Shown in pieces: positions 25,325 to 34,660 of a DNA stretch of 64,000 bases (positions are counted from its first letter, which is position 1; each line of letters begins with the position of its first letter). The position numbers and the translations under genes are program-made. The notes under the pieces are model-generated. The model searched no databases, was not told the origin of the DNA, and saw nothing but the letters and a program-made list of their open reading frames with translations. The DNA comes from EB88 sp965199135 (GTDB lineage: Bacteria > Acidobacteriota > Terriglobia > Terriglobales > Acidobacteriaceae). Where the stretch lies: NCBI GenBank assembly GCA_965199135.1, contig OZ240685.1, positions 1,860,001-1,924,000 of the forward strand, written 5' to 3'.

Positions 25325-26650
25325 ATGGCAATTACAAGCGTAAAGAGCAACAGCACCTATACAGGTCCCGCATCGGGCGGCACGAATGTAAGCGCCATGG
25401 CGATGGTGACGACCCTGTTCTTCATCTGGGGTTTCTGCACGGTCATCAACGATGCTGTGATTCCACACCTTCAGTCGATCTTCGGGTTGAACTACCTGGA
25501 AGCTTCGCTGATCCAGCTGGCCTTCTTCGGGTCCTACTTCATCTTTGCCCAACCGTCCGGCAAGTTGATTGAGATCGTCGGCTACAAGCGCAGCATGGTG
25601 ATCGGCCTCCTGACGATGGGTGTCGGCGCACTCCTGTTCATCCCGGCGGCAAGCTTTGGCAAGTATGCGTTCTTTCTGGCTGCCGAGGTAGTGCTCGCAG
25701 CAGGTGTGACCCTGCTGCAGGTCGCGGCCAACCCCTATGTCACCATCCTTGGTCCGCCCGAGACTGCCTCCAGCCGTCTCAACCTGACCCAGGCGTTCAA
25801 CACCCTTGGCGACACAGTGGCACCCTACATCGGCGGCGCGTTGATCATGGGAACGACCGCGGTTGCGACCGGTGCCGTGGTCCCGACCAGTGGCCCCGCG
25901 CTCACCGCGTACCGCATCCACCAGGCAGCCAATATCAAGGTCCCGTTCCTCGCAATCGCGGTCACCGTGACCGTGCTGGCGCTTGCAATCGCGCTCTACA
26001 AGTTCCCACGACTGGAAGTCACGCGTGACTACCGCCCTGCCAATCTCAAGATCGACCAGGACAGCGTGTGGAATCACCCCCACCTGTACCTTGGCGCAGT
26101 GGCGATCTTTATCTATGTAGGCGCCGAGGTGGCTGTGGGCAGCTTCGCTGCCAAGTACTTCGCGGATCCGAAGATCGGCGACATGCCGCTTGAGAAAGCC
26201 GTCAAGCTCGTCACCCTCTACTGGGCAGGCGCGATGGTCGGTCGCTTCATCGGCTCGGCTGTGATGCAGAAGATCTCGCCCGCCAAGGTGCTTACGGCCT
26301 GCGGCGTTGGGGCGGGTCTGATGGTGATGTGCTCGCTGCTGGGTACCGGCCACTTCGCCGTTTACACCCTGCTTGCAGTCGGCCTCTTCAACTCGATCAT
26401 GTTCCCGACGATCTTTACGCTGGCGGTCGCAGAACTTGGTCCGCTGACCAGCCGTGGTTCCGGCCTGCTCGTTCAGGCGATCGTTGGGGGCGCGGCCTTC
26501 CCGGTGCTGATGGGTTACCTGGCAGATCACATCGGGATCCACAAGGCACTGGCGCTCCCGATGGTCTGCTACCTGTTCATCATCTACTACGGCTGGAAGG
26601 GTCACCGCATCGCTCCGGACGAGGTGCAGGCAGAGATTCGGGCAGTCTAG
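25325..26650 (+). CDS. FucP/GluP-type sugar permease (major facilitator superfamily)
   Basis: 441 residues, about 12 membrane helices. The start of helix 1 (TLFFIWGFCTVINDAVIPHLQ), the A-motif-like loop GKLIEIVGYKRSMVIGL and the QVAANPYVTILGPPETASSRLNLTQAFN segment are typical of the fucose/glucose/galactose:H+ symporter group, which includes N-acetylglucosamine carriers. The sugar cannot be assigned. It stands alone: the preceding divergent gap (25053-25324) must hold its promoter and contains imperfect inverted repeats (CCCCAA...TTGGGG), but no recognisable operator. Confidence 0.9.
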   Translation: MAITSVKSNSTYTGPASGGTNVSAMAMVTTLFFIWGFCTVINDAVIPHLQSIFGLNYLEASLIQLAFFGSYFIFAQPSGKLIEIVGYKRSMVIGLLTMGVGALLFIPAASFGKYAFFLAAEVVLAAGVTLLQVAANPYVTILGPPETASSRLNLTQAFNTLGDTVAPYIGGALIMGTTAVATGAVVPTSGPALTAYRIHQAANIKVPFLAIAVTVTVLALAIALYKFPRLEVTRDYRPANLKIDQDSVWNHPHLYLGAVAIFIYVGAEVAVGSFAAKYFADPKIGDMPLEKAVKLVTLYWAGAMVGRFIGSAVMQKISPAKVLTACGVGAGLMVMCSLLGTGHFAVYTLLAVGLFNSIMFPTIFTLAVAELGPLTSRGSGLLVQAIVGGAAFPVLMGYLADHIGIHKALALPMVCYLFIIYYGWKGHRIAPDEVQAEIRAV

Positions 26651-26674
26651 TCCCGCCTGCCTCTCCATGCTTTT

Positions 26675-26710
26675 GCAGCGAGCCCCGGTCCTCGGACCGG
26701 GGCTCGCTGC
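26675..26710. terminator. Very stable 17-bp hairpin after the permease
   Basis: GCAGCGAGCCCCGGTCC pairs perfectly with the following 17 bases across a 2-base centre. The plus strand has only GTTCTG after it, so it is a terminator judged on stem strength and position. Confidence 0.6.
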
Positions 26711-26775
26711 GTTCTGGGTGCGCTTTCTTGGCGAGCCGGTAGCTTCCGAGTCAACATGTGCGGGAGAATGGGAGC

Positions 26776-28032
26776 ATGGCGACTTCCTCTGCTGCCCCTG
26801 GTGCGGTGCTGGCGATCACGCTTGCCGATGTGCAGGCGGCCTACGCCCGCATTCGGGAGAGCATCTACTGCACGCCCGCGCCACACTCAGCGGCGCTTTC
26901 CGAGCTGACCGGGCAAACGGTGTTCCTCAAGCTTGACAACCTCCAACGTACCGGTGCGTTCAAGGAGCGTGGAGCGCTCAACAAGATTCTCACGCTTACG
27001 CCCGAGGAAAAGTCGCGCGGCGTGATCGCCGCCAGTGCCGGCAACCATGCACAAGCCGTGGCCTACCACGCCGCAAAGCACGGCATCCGAGCCCGCATCG
27101 TGATGCCCGAGATGACGCCGCTGGTAAAGGTCTCGGCGACCACGGGTTTTGGGGCGGAAGTCCTTCTACACGGCGCCAACTACGACGAAGCCTATGCTGA
27201 GGCGCGGCGGATCAGCGACGAGTCCGGGCTGACCTTTCTCCATCCCTTCGACGACGCGGCGGTGATCGCCGGGCAGGGAAGTCTCGGTATCGAGCTGCTG
27301 GAGCAGATCCCGGATCTGGACGCGGTGGTGGTTCCGATCGGTGGCGGGGGTCTGATCAGTGGCATCGCCTGCGCGATCAAGGAGCTGCAGCCCTCGGTTC
27401 GCGTGATCGGGGTGCAAACCGAGCGGCTGCCCTCGATGCTCCGGGCGCGCGAGCAAGGTGGTCCGATCACGCTGCCTTCGGCCGGGACGGTCGCTGATGG
27501 TATCGCCGTGCGTCGCGCCGGGAACCTGACCTTTCCGCTGGTCGAGCAGTACGTCGATGAAATCGTGACCGTCGACGAGGAAGAGATCGCCCAGGCGATC
27601 CTGGTGCTGCTTGAGAGCGAAAAGACGCTCGCCGAAGGGGCCGGGGCGGTCGCCGCGGCAGCGCTTCTGCAACACAAGACTTCGCTCAGCCGGGCCTCGC
27701 GCCCGCAGCGGACAGCAGTGCTCGTCTGCGGGGGCAATATCGATGTGAGCTTGCTCGCGATGATGATCGAGCGCGGTCTCGTGAAAGATGGCCGCCGCAC
27801 CCGGTTGCGGATCCACCTGACGGACCGGCCGGGCGCGCTGCACGGCATGACGCGCATCCTGGCCGAGGCGCGAGCGAACATCGTCCAGACCACCTATGAC
27901 CGCACCTACTACGGTGTGAACCTGGGCAATACTGCGATCGATATCACTCTGGAAACGCGCGGTGTTGCCCATATCGCCGAGATCCGGGACGCGCTCGCCG
28001 GCGCCGGGTATCAGCATGAGCGGATTATCTAG
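26776..28032 (+). CDS. ilvA: Threonine ammonia-lyase (threonine deaminase) with ACT domain
   Basis: About 418 residues from ATG 26776, six codons inside the longest frame (GTG 26758) and preceded by GGGAG. PLP enzyme converting threonine to 2-oxobutyrate, the entry to isoleucine synthesis. PLP lysine K63 in TGAFKERGA, the SAGNHAQAVA loop and the glycine loop IGGGGLISG are present. A single C-terminal ACT domain (from about residue 340, LRIHLTDRPGALHGMTRIL) suggests allosteric control. The short single-ACT form could be biosynthetic or catabolic. It overlaps the next gene by 17 bases. Confidence 0.93.
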   Translation: MATSSAAPGAVLAITLADVQAAYARIRESIYCTPAPHSAALSELTGQTVFLKLDNLQRTGAFKERGALNKILTLTPEEKSRGVIAASAGNHAQAVAYHAAKHGIRARIVMPEMTPLVKVSATTGFGAEVLLHGANYDEAYAEARRISDESGLTFLHPFDDAAVIAGQGSLGIELLEQIPDLDAVVVPIGGGGLISGIACAIKELQPSVRVIGVQTERLPSMLRAREQGGPITLPSAGTVADGIAVRRAGNLTFPLVEQYVDEIVTVDEEEIAQAILVLLESEKTLAEGAGAVAAAALLQHKTSLSRASRPQRTAVLVCGGNIDVSLLAMMIERGLVKDGRRTRLRIHLTDRPGALHGMTRILAEARANIVQTTYDRTYYGVNLGNTAIDITLETRGVAHIAEIRDALAGAGYQHERII

Positions 28033-29554
28033 CGTGCGCTGCGCCCCCGAACACGAGAGAAAAGCGACCGAAACGGCTGCCCCGCGCGAACTGACGCTTG
28101 ACCCGGCAACGCCCGAGGCATGGCGGGCGCTACGTGCCGACGCCCATGCGATCCTCAACGACACGCTCGACGGGCTCCAGAATCTACGCGCGCGCCCGGC
28201 ATGGCAGCCCATGCCGTCAGCCGTGCAGCAGGCCCTCGACGAGGCCGCCCGGCCAATGGGCGAGCGCTCGCTTGAGGCAGTGTATGCCGAGGTAACAGCA
28301 CGCATCCTCCCATACACGTCTGGTAACCGCCACCCCAGGGCGTGGGGATGGGTTCGCGGACAAGGCACCCCGGTCGCGATGCTTGCCGACATGGTCGCCT
28401 CAGCAGCCAACGCGCATGTGGGCGGTGGGTTCACGGCGCCGGTGCAGGTGGAGGAGACGGTGATCCGCTGGCTGGCGGAGGCACTCGAGATGCGGGCTCC
28501 CGGTGCGGCAGGTGGGCCGAGTGGCCTGCTCACGAGTGGGGCGACGATGGCGAACCTGCTCGGTCTGGCCGTGGCCCGGACGGCCAGGGCTGGCTTCGAT
28601 GTGCGGGAAGAAGGCCTGAGTGGCCGGCCCCGGATGCTCGTCTATGGCTCGACCGAGACGCATGGCTGGGCAGGGAAGGCGATGGAACTGCTCGGGCTGG
28701 GGCGGCAATCCTTTCGGCGGATCGCTGCGGATGCCGGGGGGCGCATCGACGTTGCGCTTCTGCAGCAGCAGGTTGCGGAGGACCGCGCGGCGGGCATGGC
28801 TCCTTTCGCGGTGATCGGGAATGCAGGCACAGTCAACACCGGGGCTGTGGACGAGCTGCGGGCGCTGCGGGCGTTGTGTACCGAGCAGGGACTGTGGTTC
28901 CACGTGGACGGCGCCTTTGGCGCACTTCTCAAGCTGGCGCCCAGCCACTGCTCGCTGGTGGATGGGCTGGAAGAGGCCGATTCTGTTGCATTCGACCTGC
29001 ACAAGTGGCTTTCGCTTCCCTTTGAAACGGGCTGCCTGCTGGTGCGCGATCGTGTGGCCCACCACGCTGCGTTTCAGTCCGAGGCTGCGTACATGGAGCG
29101 TGGCGCGCGCGGTATGTTGTCTGGCGATCTCCGGTTCTCGGATCGGGGCATCGAGTCTTCACGCGGCTTCAAAGCGCTGCGTGTCTGGATGCAGCTTTCG
29201 GTTCACGGCTTCCGGAAGCATGGCGCGCTGATCGAGCAGAACCTGGCCCAGGCTGCATACCTGGAGAGCCTCGTGCGACAGGAGCCGGAGCTCGCAATGC
29301 TTGCTCCGCGCCCGATGAATATTGTGTGCTTCCGGTACCAGGGCGACGTTGCGGAGGAAGACCTCGGTGCGCTGAACCGGAGCATTCTCGTTGATCTGCA
29401 GGAGAGCGGCGCCTTTGTCGTCAGCGGCACGACCCTGGCGAGCGGCTGCTTTGGTCTGCGCGTGGCGATCGTGAATCATCGCTCGCAGCGCGAGGACTTT
29501 GAAGCGCTGGTAAAAACGGTCCTGGAGGCTGGGCGCCGCTTGCGTGCGACGTAA
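28016..29554 (+). CDS. PLP-dependent group II amino-acid decarboxylase
   Basis: About 512 residues. Aromatic-L-amino-acid/glutamate decarboxylase fold: stacking H216 (TETHGWAG), HVDGA with D298 and Schiff-base K330 in FDLHKW. Substrate is not evident. The ATG at 28016 lies inside the end of ilvA (17-base overlap), and GTG 28034 is an alternative start. The overlap implies co-expression with threonine deaminase, though a metabolic link is not obvious. Confidence 0.88.
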   Translation: MSGLSSVRCAPEHERKATETAAPRELTLDPATPEAWRALRADAHAILNDTLDGLQNLRARPAWQPMPSAVQQALDEAARPMGERSLEAVYAEVTARILPYTSGNRHPRAWGWVRGQGTPVAMLADMVASAANAHVGGGFTAPVQVEETVIRWLAEALEMRAPGAAGGPSGLLTSGATMANLLGLAVARTARAGFDVREEGLSGRPRMLVYGSTETHGWAGKAMELLGLGRQSFRRIAADAGGRIDVALLQQQVAEDRAAGMAPFAVIGNAGTVNTGAVDELRALRALCTEQGLWFHVDGAFGALLKLAPSHCSLVDGLEEADSVAFDLHKWLSLPFETGCLLVRDRVAHHAAFQSEAAYMERGARGMLSGDLRFSDRGIESSRGFKALRVWMQLSVHGFRKHGALIEQNLAQAAYLESLVRQEPELAMLAPRPMNIVCFRYQGDVAEEDLGALNRSILVDLQESGAFVVSGTTLASGCFGLRVAIVNHRSQREDFEALVKTVLEAGRRLRAT

Positions 29555-29624
29555 GGGCCGGCAGATGCCTGCTCAACCAGTGGGCACGTCGAACTGATTC
29601 AGACGCATGCGCTAGAGTAGCTGC

Positions 29625-31466
29625 ATGTTTCGGACTGCCGCTTTCTCGCTTGCCTGCTGTGTTCTCACGCTCCCCGCACCCGCCCAACAAACGCCCACCC
29701 AGCCCGAGTACACGCGGGAGGATGTCATGATCCCGATGCGGGATGGTGTGCGGCTGCATGCAGCTATTCTGCGACCGAAAGCCGGCAGCGGTCCGCTGCC
29801 GTTCCTGATCAATCGCACGCCCTATGGCGTTGCCGAGGACACGGCTGACGCGTTGCCGAGGGCGTATCCGGAACTGGCGAAAAGCCGCTACATCTTCGTG
29901 ATGGAAGATATCCGCGGGCGCTACGGCTCCGAGGGGACATTCGTGATGATGCGCCCAATGGCAGCTCACCACGATCCTGCGCAGTATCCGAAAGATGTCG
30001 ACGAGAGTACGGATGCGTACGACACCGTGGCCTGGTTGCTGACCCATGTGCCGGGCAACAATGGCCGCGCCGGTGTCTTTGGTGTCTCGTATCCGGGCTT
30101 TCTGACGATGGAGGCCGGCATCGACCCGCACCCGGCAGTGAAGGCGATTTCGCCACAGGCTCCCATGACCGATGTCTGGCTGGGAGACGACTTCTTCCAC
30201 AACGGCGCCTTTCGGCAGACCTATGGCTACGACTACGGCCTGGGGATGGAAAGCAGCAAGGAAAACGCCTTCGCCGGCATGCCGGATGGGGAGGATGCGT
30301 ACGACTACTTTCTGAAGACCGGCTCGTTTGCCGCTGACGTGAAGGCATCGGGTTCGCCCGACCTGCCGACCTGGGAGGCGTTTCTTGCGCATCCTGCGTA
30401 CGACAGCTACTGGCAGGCACGGGCAGTGGAGCCGCACCTGACGGTCACTTCGGTGCCGACCCTCGAGGTGGGTGGCTTCTGGGACCAGGAGGATATGTGG
30501 GGCCCGCAGGAGGAGTATGCGAAGCTTCACGCGGTGGATCCGACCGGGCAGGTGCGCCTGGTGCTGGGTCCCTGGAACCATGGCGAGTGGCGTGGGCCTG
30601 CCTCGACGCTGGGTGCTCTGGACTGGGGTGAACCGACGGGCGCGGAGTTCCAGCGGGACGTGGAGGTTCCCTTCTTCGCGCACTATCTGAAAAGTGAGCC
30701 GATGAAGCTTTCCAATACAACCACCTTCCAGACAGGGACAAACCGGTGGATGCATTACCCTGCGTGGCCCCCGGTGAAGGGGGTTGCGCCGCGGGCGCTT
30801 TACCTGGCGGGGGACGGTGCGCTGTCGTTTACGAAGCCTTCGGGTGACGCCACCAGGAAGTACACCTCGGACCCCGCGACGCCGATACCGTACCGGGCTC
30901 GCCCGATCGAGGCGACCTACTCGCCCAAGGGTTCGCACTGGTACACCTGGCTTGCGGAGGATCAGCGGCCTGCGACGGCTCGCCCGGATCAACTCACCTG
31001 GAAGACGCCGGCCCTGACCGCGCCCATGACGATCACAGGCGGCGTCTCAGCGGATCTGTTTGCCGCGACATCGGGGACCGACGCGGACTGGGTGGTGAAG
31101 CTGATCGACGAATACCCAGGTGATCCGAAGCTTGGCAACATGGCTGGCTACCAGCTGATGGTCGCCGAGGAGATCTTCCGGGGGCGCTACCGCAGGAGCT
31201 TTACCAGCCCGGAGGCGATCGCGGCGAACACGCCACTCGAGTACACCTGGAGTCTGCACGGCATAGACCACGTCTTTCTGCCGGGACACCGGGTGCTCGT
31301 GGAAGTGCAGAGCAGCTGGTTTCCTCTGTACGACCGCAACCCACAGACTTTTGTGCCGAACATCATGAAGGCCATGCCTGTGGATTACCAGCCTGCGACA
31401 GAGACGATCTACTCGTCAGCGGCCTATCCGTCCCACCTGGTGCTGCCGGTTGCTGAGAAGCCCTAG
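29625..31466 (+). CDS. Secreted CocE/NonD-family hydrolase (X-Pro dipeptidyl-peptidase-like)
   Basis: 613 residues with signal peptide (1-20, LPAPAQQ). The alpha/beta-hydrolase core has nucleophile S155 in GVSYPGF, the Asp-containing GGFWDQED and His in GPWNHGEW. The C-terminal jelly-roll domain (from about 430) is typical of this S15-like family of acyl esterases, glutaryl-acylases and X-Pro peptidases. The natural substrate is unknown. It is the last gene before the tRNA and island. Confidence 0.9.
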   Translation: MFRTAAFSLACCVLTLPAPAQQTPTQPEYTREDVMIPMRDGVRLHAAILRPKAGSGPLPFLINRTPYGVAEDTADALPRAYPELAKSRYIFVMEDIRGRYGSEGTFVMMRPMAAHHDPAQYPKDVDESTDAYDTVAWLLTHVPGNNGRAGVFGVSYPGFLTMEAGIDPHPAVKAISPQAPMTDVWLGDDFFHNGAFRQTYGYDYGLGMESSKENAFAGMPDGEDAYDYFLKTGSFAADVKASGSPDLPTWEAFLAHPAYDSYWQARAVEPHLTVTSVPTLEVGGFWDQEDMWGPQEEYAKLHAVDPTGQVRLVLGPWNHGEWRGPASTLGALDWGEPTGAEFQRDVEVPFFAHYLKSEPMKLSNTTTFQTGTNRWMHYPAWPPVKGVAPRALYLAGDGALSFTKPSGDATRKYTSDPATPIPYRARPIEATYSPKGSHWYTWLAEDQRPATARPDQLTWKTPALTAPMTITGGVSADLFAATSGTDADWVVKLIDEYPGDPKLGNMAGYQLMVAEEIFRGRYRRSFTSPEAIAANTPLEYTWSLHGIDHVFLPGHRVLVEVQSSWFPLYDRNPQTFVPNIMKAMPVDYQPATETIYSSAAYPSHLVLPVAEKP

Positions 31467-31474
31467 GGGCCTGG

Positions 31475-31503
31475 TTGACCCCCCGGGAGGTCGTTGGTAC
31501 ACT
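31475..31503 (+). promoter_or_regulatory. Promoter of tRNA-fMet
   Basis: TTGACC and TACACT with a 17-bp spacer. The -10 ends five bases before the mature tRNA 5' end, so the primary transcript would carry almost no 5' leader. Confidence 0.65.
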
Positions 31504-31508
31504 CAAAA

Positions 31509-31585
<77 letters not shown>

Positions 31586-31671
31586 ATCAAATCAATCAGT
31601 TACGAAGCGATTTTGATTGAGCCTTCCTTCAGATTCACTCCCACTGACTCCCATTCGCAAAATTCATGTTT

Positions 31672-32925
31672 TTAGGCACTCGCCCGTACAGGCTTGAGTA
31701 CCATCTCCACGACCTTGCTGTTCGCTTCCCGCTTCGAGGACGACATGGCTTGTCCGTAGACATTCATGGTCGTCTGGATCGACGCGTGACGCATCAGCTC
31801 CTGTTGCACTTTCATCGGCGCCCCGGTCTCATCCAGCCACGAACGGTAAGTGTGGCGGAACGTGTGCCAGCCGATCCGACTGAACTGCCCGGCACTCGCC
31901 TTCCGCTCATCGTGGATGAGCAGCCGCTTGCCGTTCGGTGTCGGTCGATCCTGCGAGCACCAGACGCCGACTCCAGCTCCGCAACTCGGGCATGCCACAA
32001 GGCAGAATCCCGCCGGGCGGATGTGCCGCTTCTGAATGTCTGTCGGGTGATACGGCCTGTCCGTATGGGGGCTTGCAAAGACCCAGCCTTCTTCCGTTGG
32101 CAGAGCTTGCTTGCTCCATGCGAGCAGAACCTCGACTAGAGATTCGTGCAGCGGTACATGGTCTCGTGAATACTCCGTCTTGACGTCATCGACGTTCCCG
32201 TTCACGATGCTCCGCTGCACGAGAAGTTGCTGCCGCTCAAAATCGAAGTCTTGCCACTGGAGCGCCGCGATCTCGCTCACGCGAAGACCGAGGCATTGCG
32301 CAACAATCACCATCGTTCGGAACGGTTCTTTCAGCAGCCCGAGGATGGCTTCGTACTCATTCACAGTCAAAACGGTTGGACGCAGACGACGCTTTGTGCT
32401 GTCCTTCACGCGGACCATCTCGATGGGATTTCGACGGTCGTTGAAGAGTTCCCAGCGCCCCGCACACTCGAACAGCAGGTGCATGACACTGCGGATATGA
32501 GCCTTCGACTTCGGGGCCATGTCCAAGTTCTTCAACCATCCTTCGACCACCATGGGCCGGATCTGGTGTAGCAGGTAGCGTTCCCACCTCGGGCGAATGT
32601 GCAGCTTGATATTCGACAGATACGACTTGCGAGTGGAGTAGCGTTCTGGCAACTCTTCCTCGATGTATCGGTCGCAGATCGCGCCGAAGGTGACAGCTCC
32701 CAGGTGATGCTGTGGTTTTTCTTCGTTGAGTTTTAGGAGAAGGGCTTCGACTGCAACCCGAGCTTCTGACTTGTTCTTGTACTGATTCGTGGTTCCGACG
32801 AAGGTCGCTTTACGCTTCCTCGTGTTGTCGGCCTGCGTCTCGTAATACCGGAACTCCCAGACATCGGCTCCCTTCGCCCGCTTCTTAAGGGTGACGCTTC
32901 CAAATTGATATCGTGTGTGATCCAT
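31672..32925 (-). CDS. Tyrosine recombinase (island integrase)
   Basis: 417 residues from ATG 32925, which follows GAGGAGA at good spacing (the frame is open to 32949). Numbered from there: N-terminal arm-binding and SAM-like domains, then catalytic R215 (LGLRVSEIAAL), H354-x2-R357 (HTFRHTY), H380 and Tyr390 (MNVYG). An insertion at about 306-347, between Arg box I and HxxR, carries C308, C312, C315, C323 and H338, resembling a zinc-binding knuckle. It is read toward the tRNA, the usual arrangement for a tRNA-integrated element. Confidence 0.93.
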   Translation of the reverse strand: MDHTRYQFGSVTLKKRAKGADVWEFRYYETQADNTRKRKATFVGTTNQYKNKSEARVAVEALLLKLNEEKPQHHLGAVTFGAICDRYIEEELPERYSTRKSYLSNIKLHIRPRWERYLLHQIRPMVVEGWLKNLDMAPKSKAHIRSVMHLLFECAGRWELFNDRRNPIEMVRVKDSTKRRLRPTVLTVNEYEAILGLLKEPFRTMVIVAQCLGLRVSEIAALQWQDFDFERQQLLVQRSIVNGNVDDVKTEYSRDHVPLHESLVEVLLAWSKQALPTEEGWVFASPHTDRPYHPTDIQKRHIRPAGFCLVACPSCGAGVGVWCSQDRPTPNGKRLLIHDERKASAGQFSRIGWHTFRHTYRSWLDETGAPMKVQQELMRHASIQTTMNVYGQAMSSSKREANSKVVEMVLKPVRASA

Positions 32926-33023
32926 CAAGGCATCTCTCCTCGATTTCACAGCACAGATGGCTGCTTAAAGCGTAGCCCAGTGCGACGCTTCAAGCCAGCA
33001 CAAAAGTAGCCGGAAACCCTAGT

Positions 33024-33260
33024 TCAACTGGCGATTTCGTGCTCGTTTATCCAGTCCCGAATGGACGATGGAACGAAGCGCCACAATTTGCCGACTCGCA
33101 CCCCTGCGATCTGTCCGCGTGCCACCATTCGCTGCAAAGTTCGGGGATGCACCCCCAGAAACTGAGCTGCCTGGCTGCTGTTGAGCAATGGTTGCGCTCC
33201 TGGTCCAAAGATCGGAGGGGCGCCGTGTTCTGAAGCCACTGGCTTTCGCATTTCCGGCAT
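33024..33260 (-). CDS. Excisionase-like helix-turn-helix protein
   Basis: 78 residues from ATG 33260, preceded by GGGAG. Residues about 27-75 (LLNSSQAAQFLGVHPRTLQR...GVRVGKLWRF) form a MerR-like winged helix of the excisionase DNA-binding family. It lies just upstream of the integrase on the same strand, so it is the probable directionality factor. The frame extends to 33401 without start support. The gap 33261-33627 to the next gene holds only the inverted repeat at 33413. Confidence 0.8.
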   Translation of the reverse strand: MPEMRKPVASEHGAPPIFGPGAQPLLNSSQAAQFLGVHPRTLQRMVARGQIAGVRVGKLWRFVPSSIRDWINEHEIAS

Positions 33261-33412
33261 GGTTGAACTCCCGACGACATCGCGCTCATTGACCATGCGC
33301 GAGGAGATGAACGCGGAGAACGAATCTAGCGCTAACGGAGGATCTCTCTCTCCACGTTGGCTATAACGATGTCGTAAGCGACTTCGGCTGTCCAATTCCA
33401 ATGCGGAAGTTC

Positions 33413-33433
33413 GTTATTCCATTGTTGAATAAC
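33413..33433. promoter_or_regulatory. Palindrome upstream of the LysR gene
   Basis: GTTATTC-N7-GAATAAC, a perfect 7-bp inverted repeat about 195 bases before the LysR start. Possible regulator-binding site; the binding protein is not known. Confidence 0.4.
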
Positions 33434-33627
33434 CGACCGCTGGGTTGCCTAAGGGCAAACAGTTGCACCAGAAAAGCATCAGATTAGTTAGGGGTGTCTT
33501 GCGATGACTTTGCTTCCGCGCCGAATCGTTATAGGATCGCAATTTACGTCCTCTGCTAGCAACGATTAGCGCGGCAACGGTCACTCCAGATTCTCCCCAT
33601 GTAGAGCAGAACGCGGGGGATCGGATT

Positions 33628-34563
33628 ATGACGCGCAATCTACTCAGCCTCTTGAAATCAGCCATAGCGCTGGCGGAAACCTTGAGCTTCTCGCGGGCCG
33701 CGAGGATGCGTCACATTAGCCAACCGACGCTGACTAAACACATCTCCGCGCTTGAAGATTGGCTTGGGATTTCGATTTTCGACCGCAACCGCCAGATGGT
33801 TGCGATCACCGACGCGGGCCGTGCTTTTATTGAGGAATCACGACTATCTGTACTACACCTTGACAGAGCGGTACACGCCGCACGCGCGGTCATACAAAAC
33901 TCCGAAGCTATATTGAACATAGGGAGATCCCCCTACACCGATCCTTTTCTCATCTCGACGCTTCGTTCCATTCAACTTCCACTCTACCCATCCCTGAGGG
34001 TGGAGCTCTCCAGTCAGTTTTCCTTAGACCTCGTGCATGAGCTACTCTCCGGCTCAATGGACCTGGCAATCACAACAGAGCCGCCAATGTCGCCGATGTT
34101 GTCAGCTACACGAATTGCTCAAGCGCCGTTTTACATCACGATGTCCGAGGACGATGAGACGGCAGTTCACGAGCAATTATCTATGGCCGCACTGGACGGG
34201 AAGGAATGGGTGTTGTTTGAGCGGAGGGTCCATCCTGCGCTCTATGACACAATCTTGAGGGTGGCACGGGAGAAGCGGGTCAAGCCTTCGCAGATCCACC
34301 ATGTGATGACCGCAGAGGAGGCCTTCCCGTTCATCGCCCATGGACGCTGCTTGGCTTTTCTTACCAAGTCGGGTGCATTGCGAATCGCCCGAGAGACGGT
34401 AACAGTCCGCCCTCTCATGGAAGAATCCCTCTTGCTGAAGACCTATATCGCAGCTCGCGCGGACAACAAATCGAAACTTGCGAGCGAGTTCATGCGGACT
34501 TTCGTGAAGAAGCTTTCGCGCTTCGAGACCGTCAAGCAACTCCCGCTTCCCATGCCAGCCTGA
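33628..34563 (+). CDS. LysR-family transcriptional regulator
   Basis: 311 residues. N-terminal winged helix (FSRAARMRHISQPTLTKHISALEDWLG) with recognition-helix pattern, then a substrate-binding domain (about 95-300). It lies alone on the plus strand behind the integrase module, convergent with the gene at 34661. Its own targets are unknown; it is not a close relative of the LysR pair at 50.6 and 57.2 kb. Confidence 0.9.
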   Translation: MTRNLLSLLKSAIALAETLSFSRAARMRHISQPTLTKHISALEDWLGISIFDRNRQMVAITDAGRAFIEESRLSVLHLDRAVHAARAVIQNSEAILNIGRSPYTDPFLISTLRSIQLPLYPSLRVELSSQFSLDLVHELLSGSMDLAITTEPPMSPMLSATRIAQAPFYITMSEDDETAVHEQLSMAALDGKEWVLFERRVHPALYDTILRVAREKRVKPSQIHHVMTAEEAFPFIAHGRCLAFLTKSGALRIARETVTVRPLMEESLLLKTYIAARADNKSKLASEFMRTFVKKLSRFETVKQLPLPMPA

Positions 34564-34660
34564 TCGATACAAGGCGATGGCCTCCTCCCTTGGGGCGTTA
34601 GGCAAATTGCCAGATTGCGTCACAGGCTATGTTTCGGCGGATGCATTCGTTGGATTGGCA

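Noticed and set aside
25226..26668. A 480-codon minus-strand frame opposite the sugar permease
   Set aside because: Antisense shadow of a well-supported membrane transporter; charged, featureless translation.
29421..30992. A 523-codon minus-strand frame opposite the CocE-type hydrolase
   Set aside because: Antisense shadow; Arg/His-rich and without domains.
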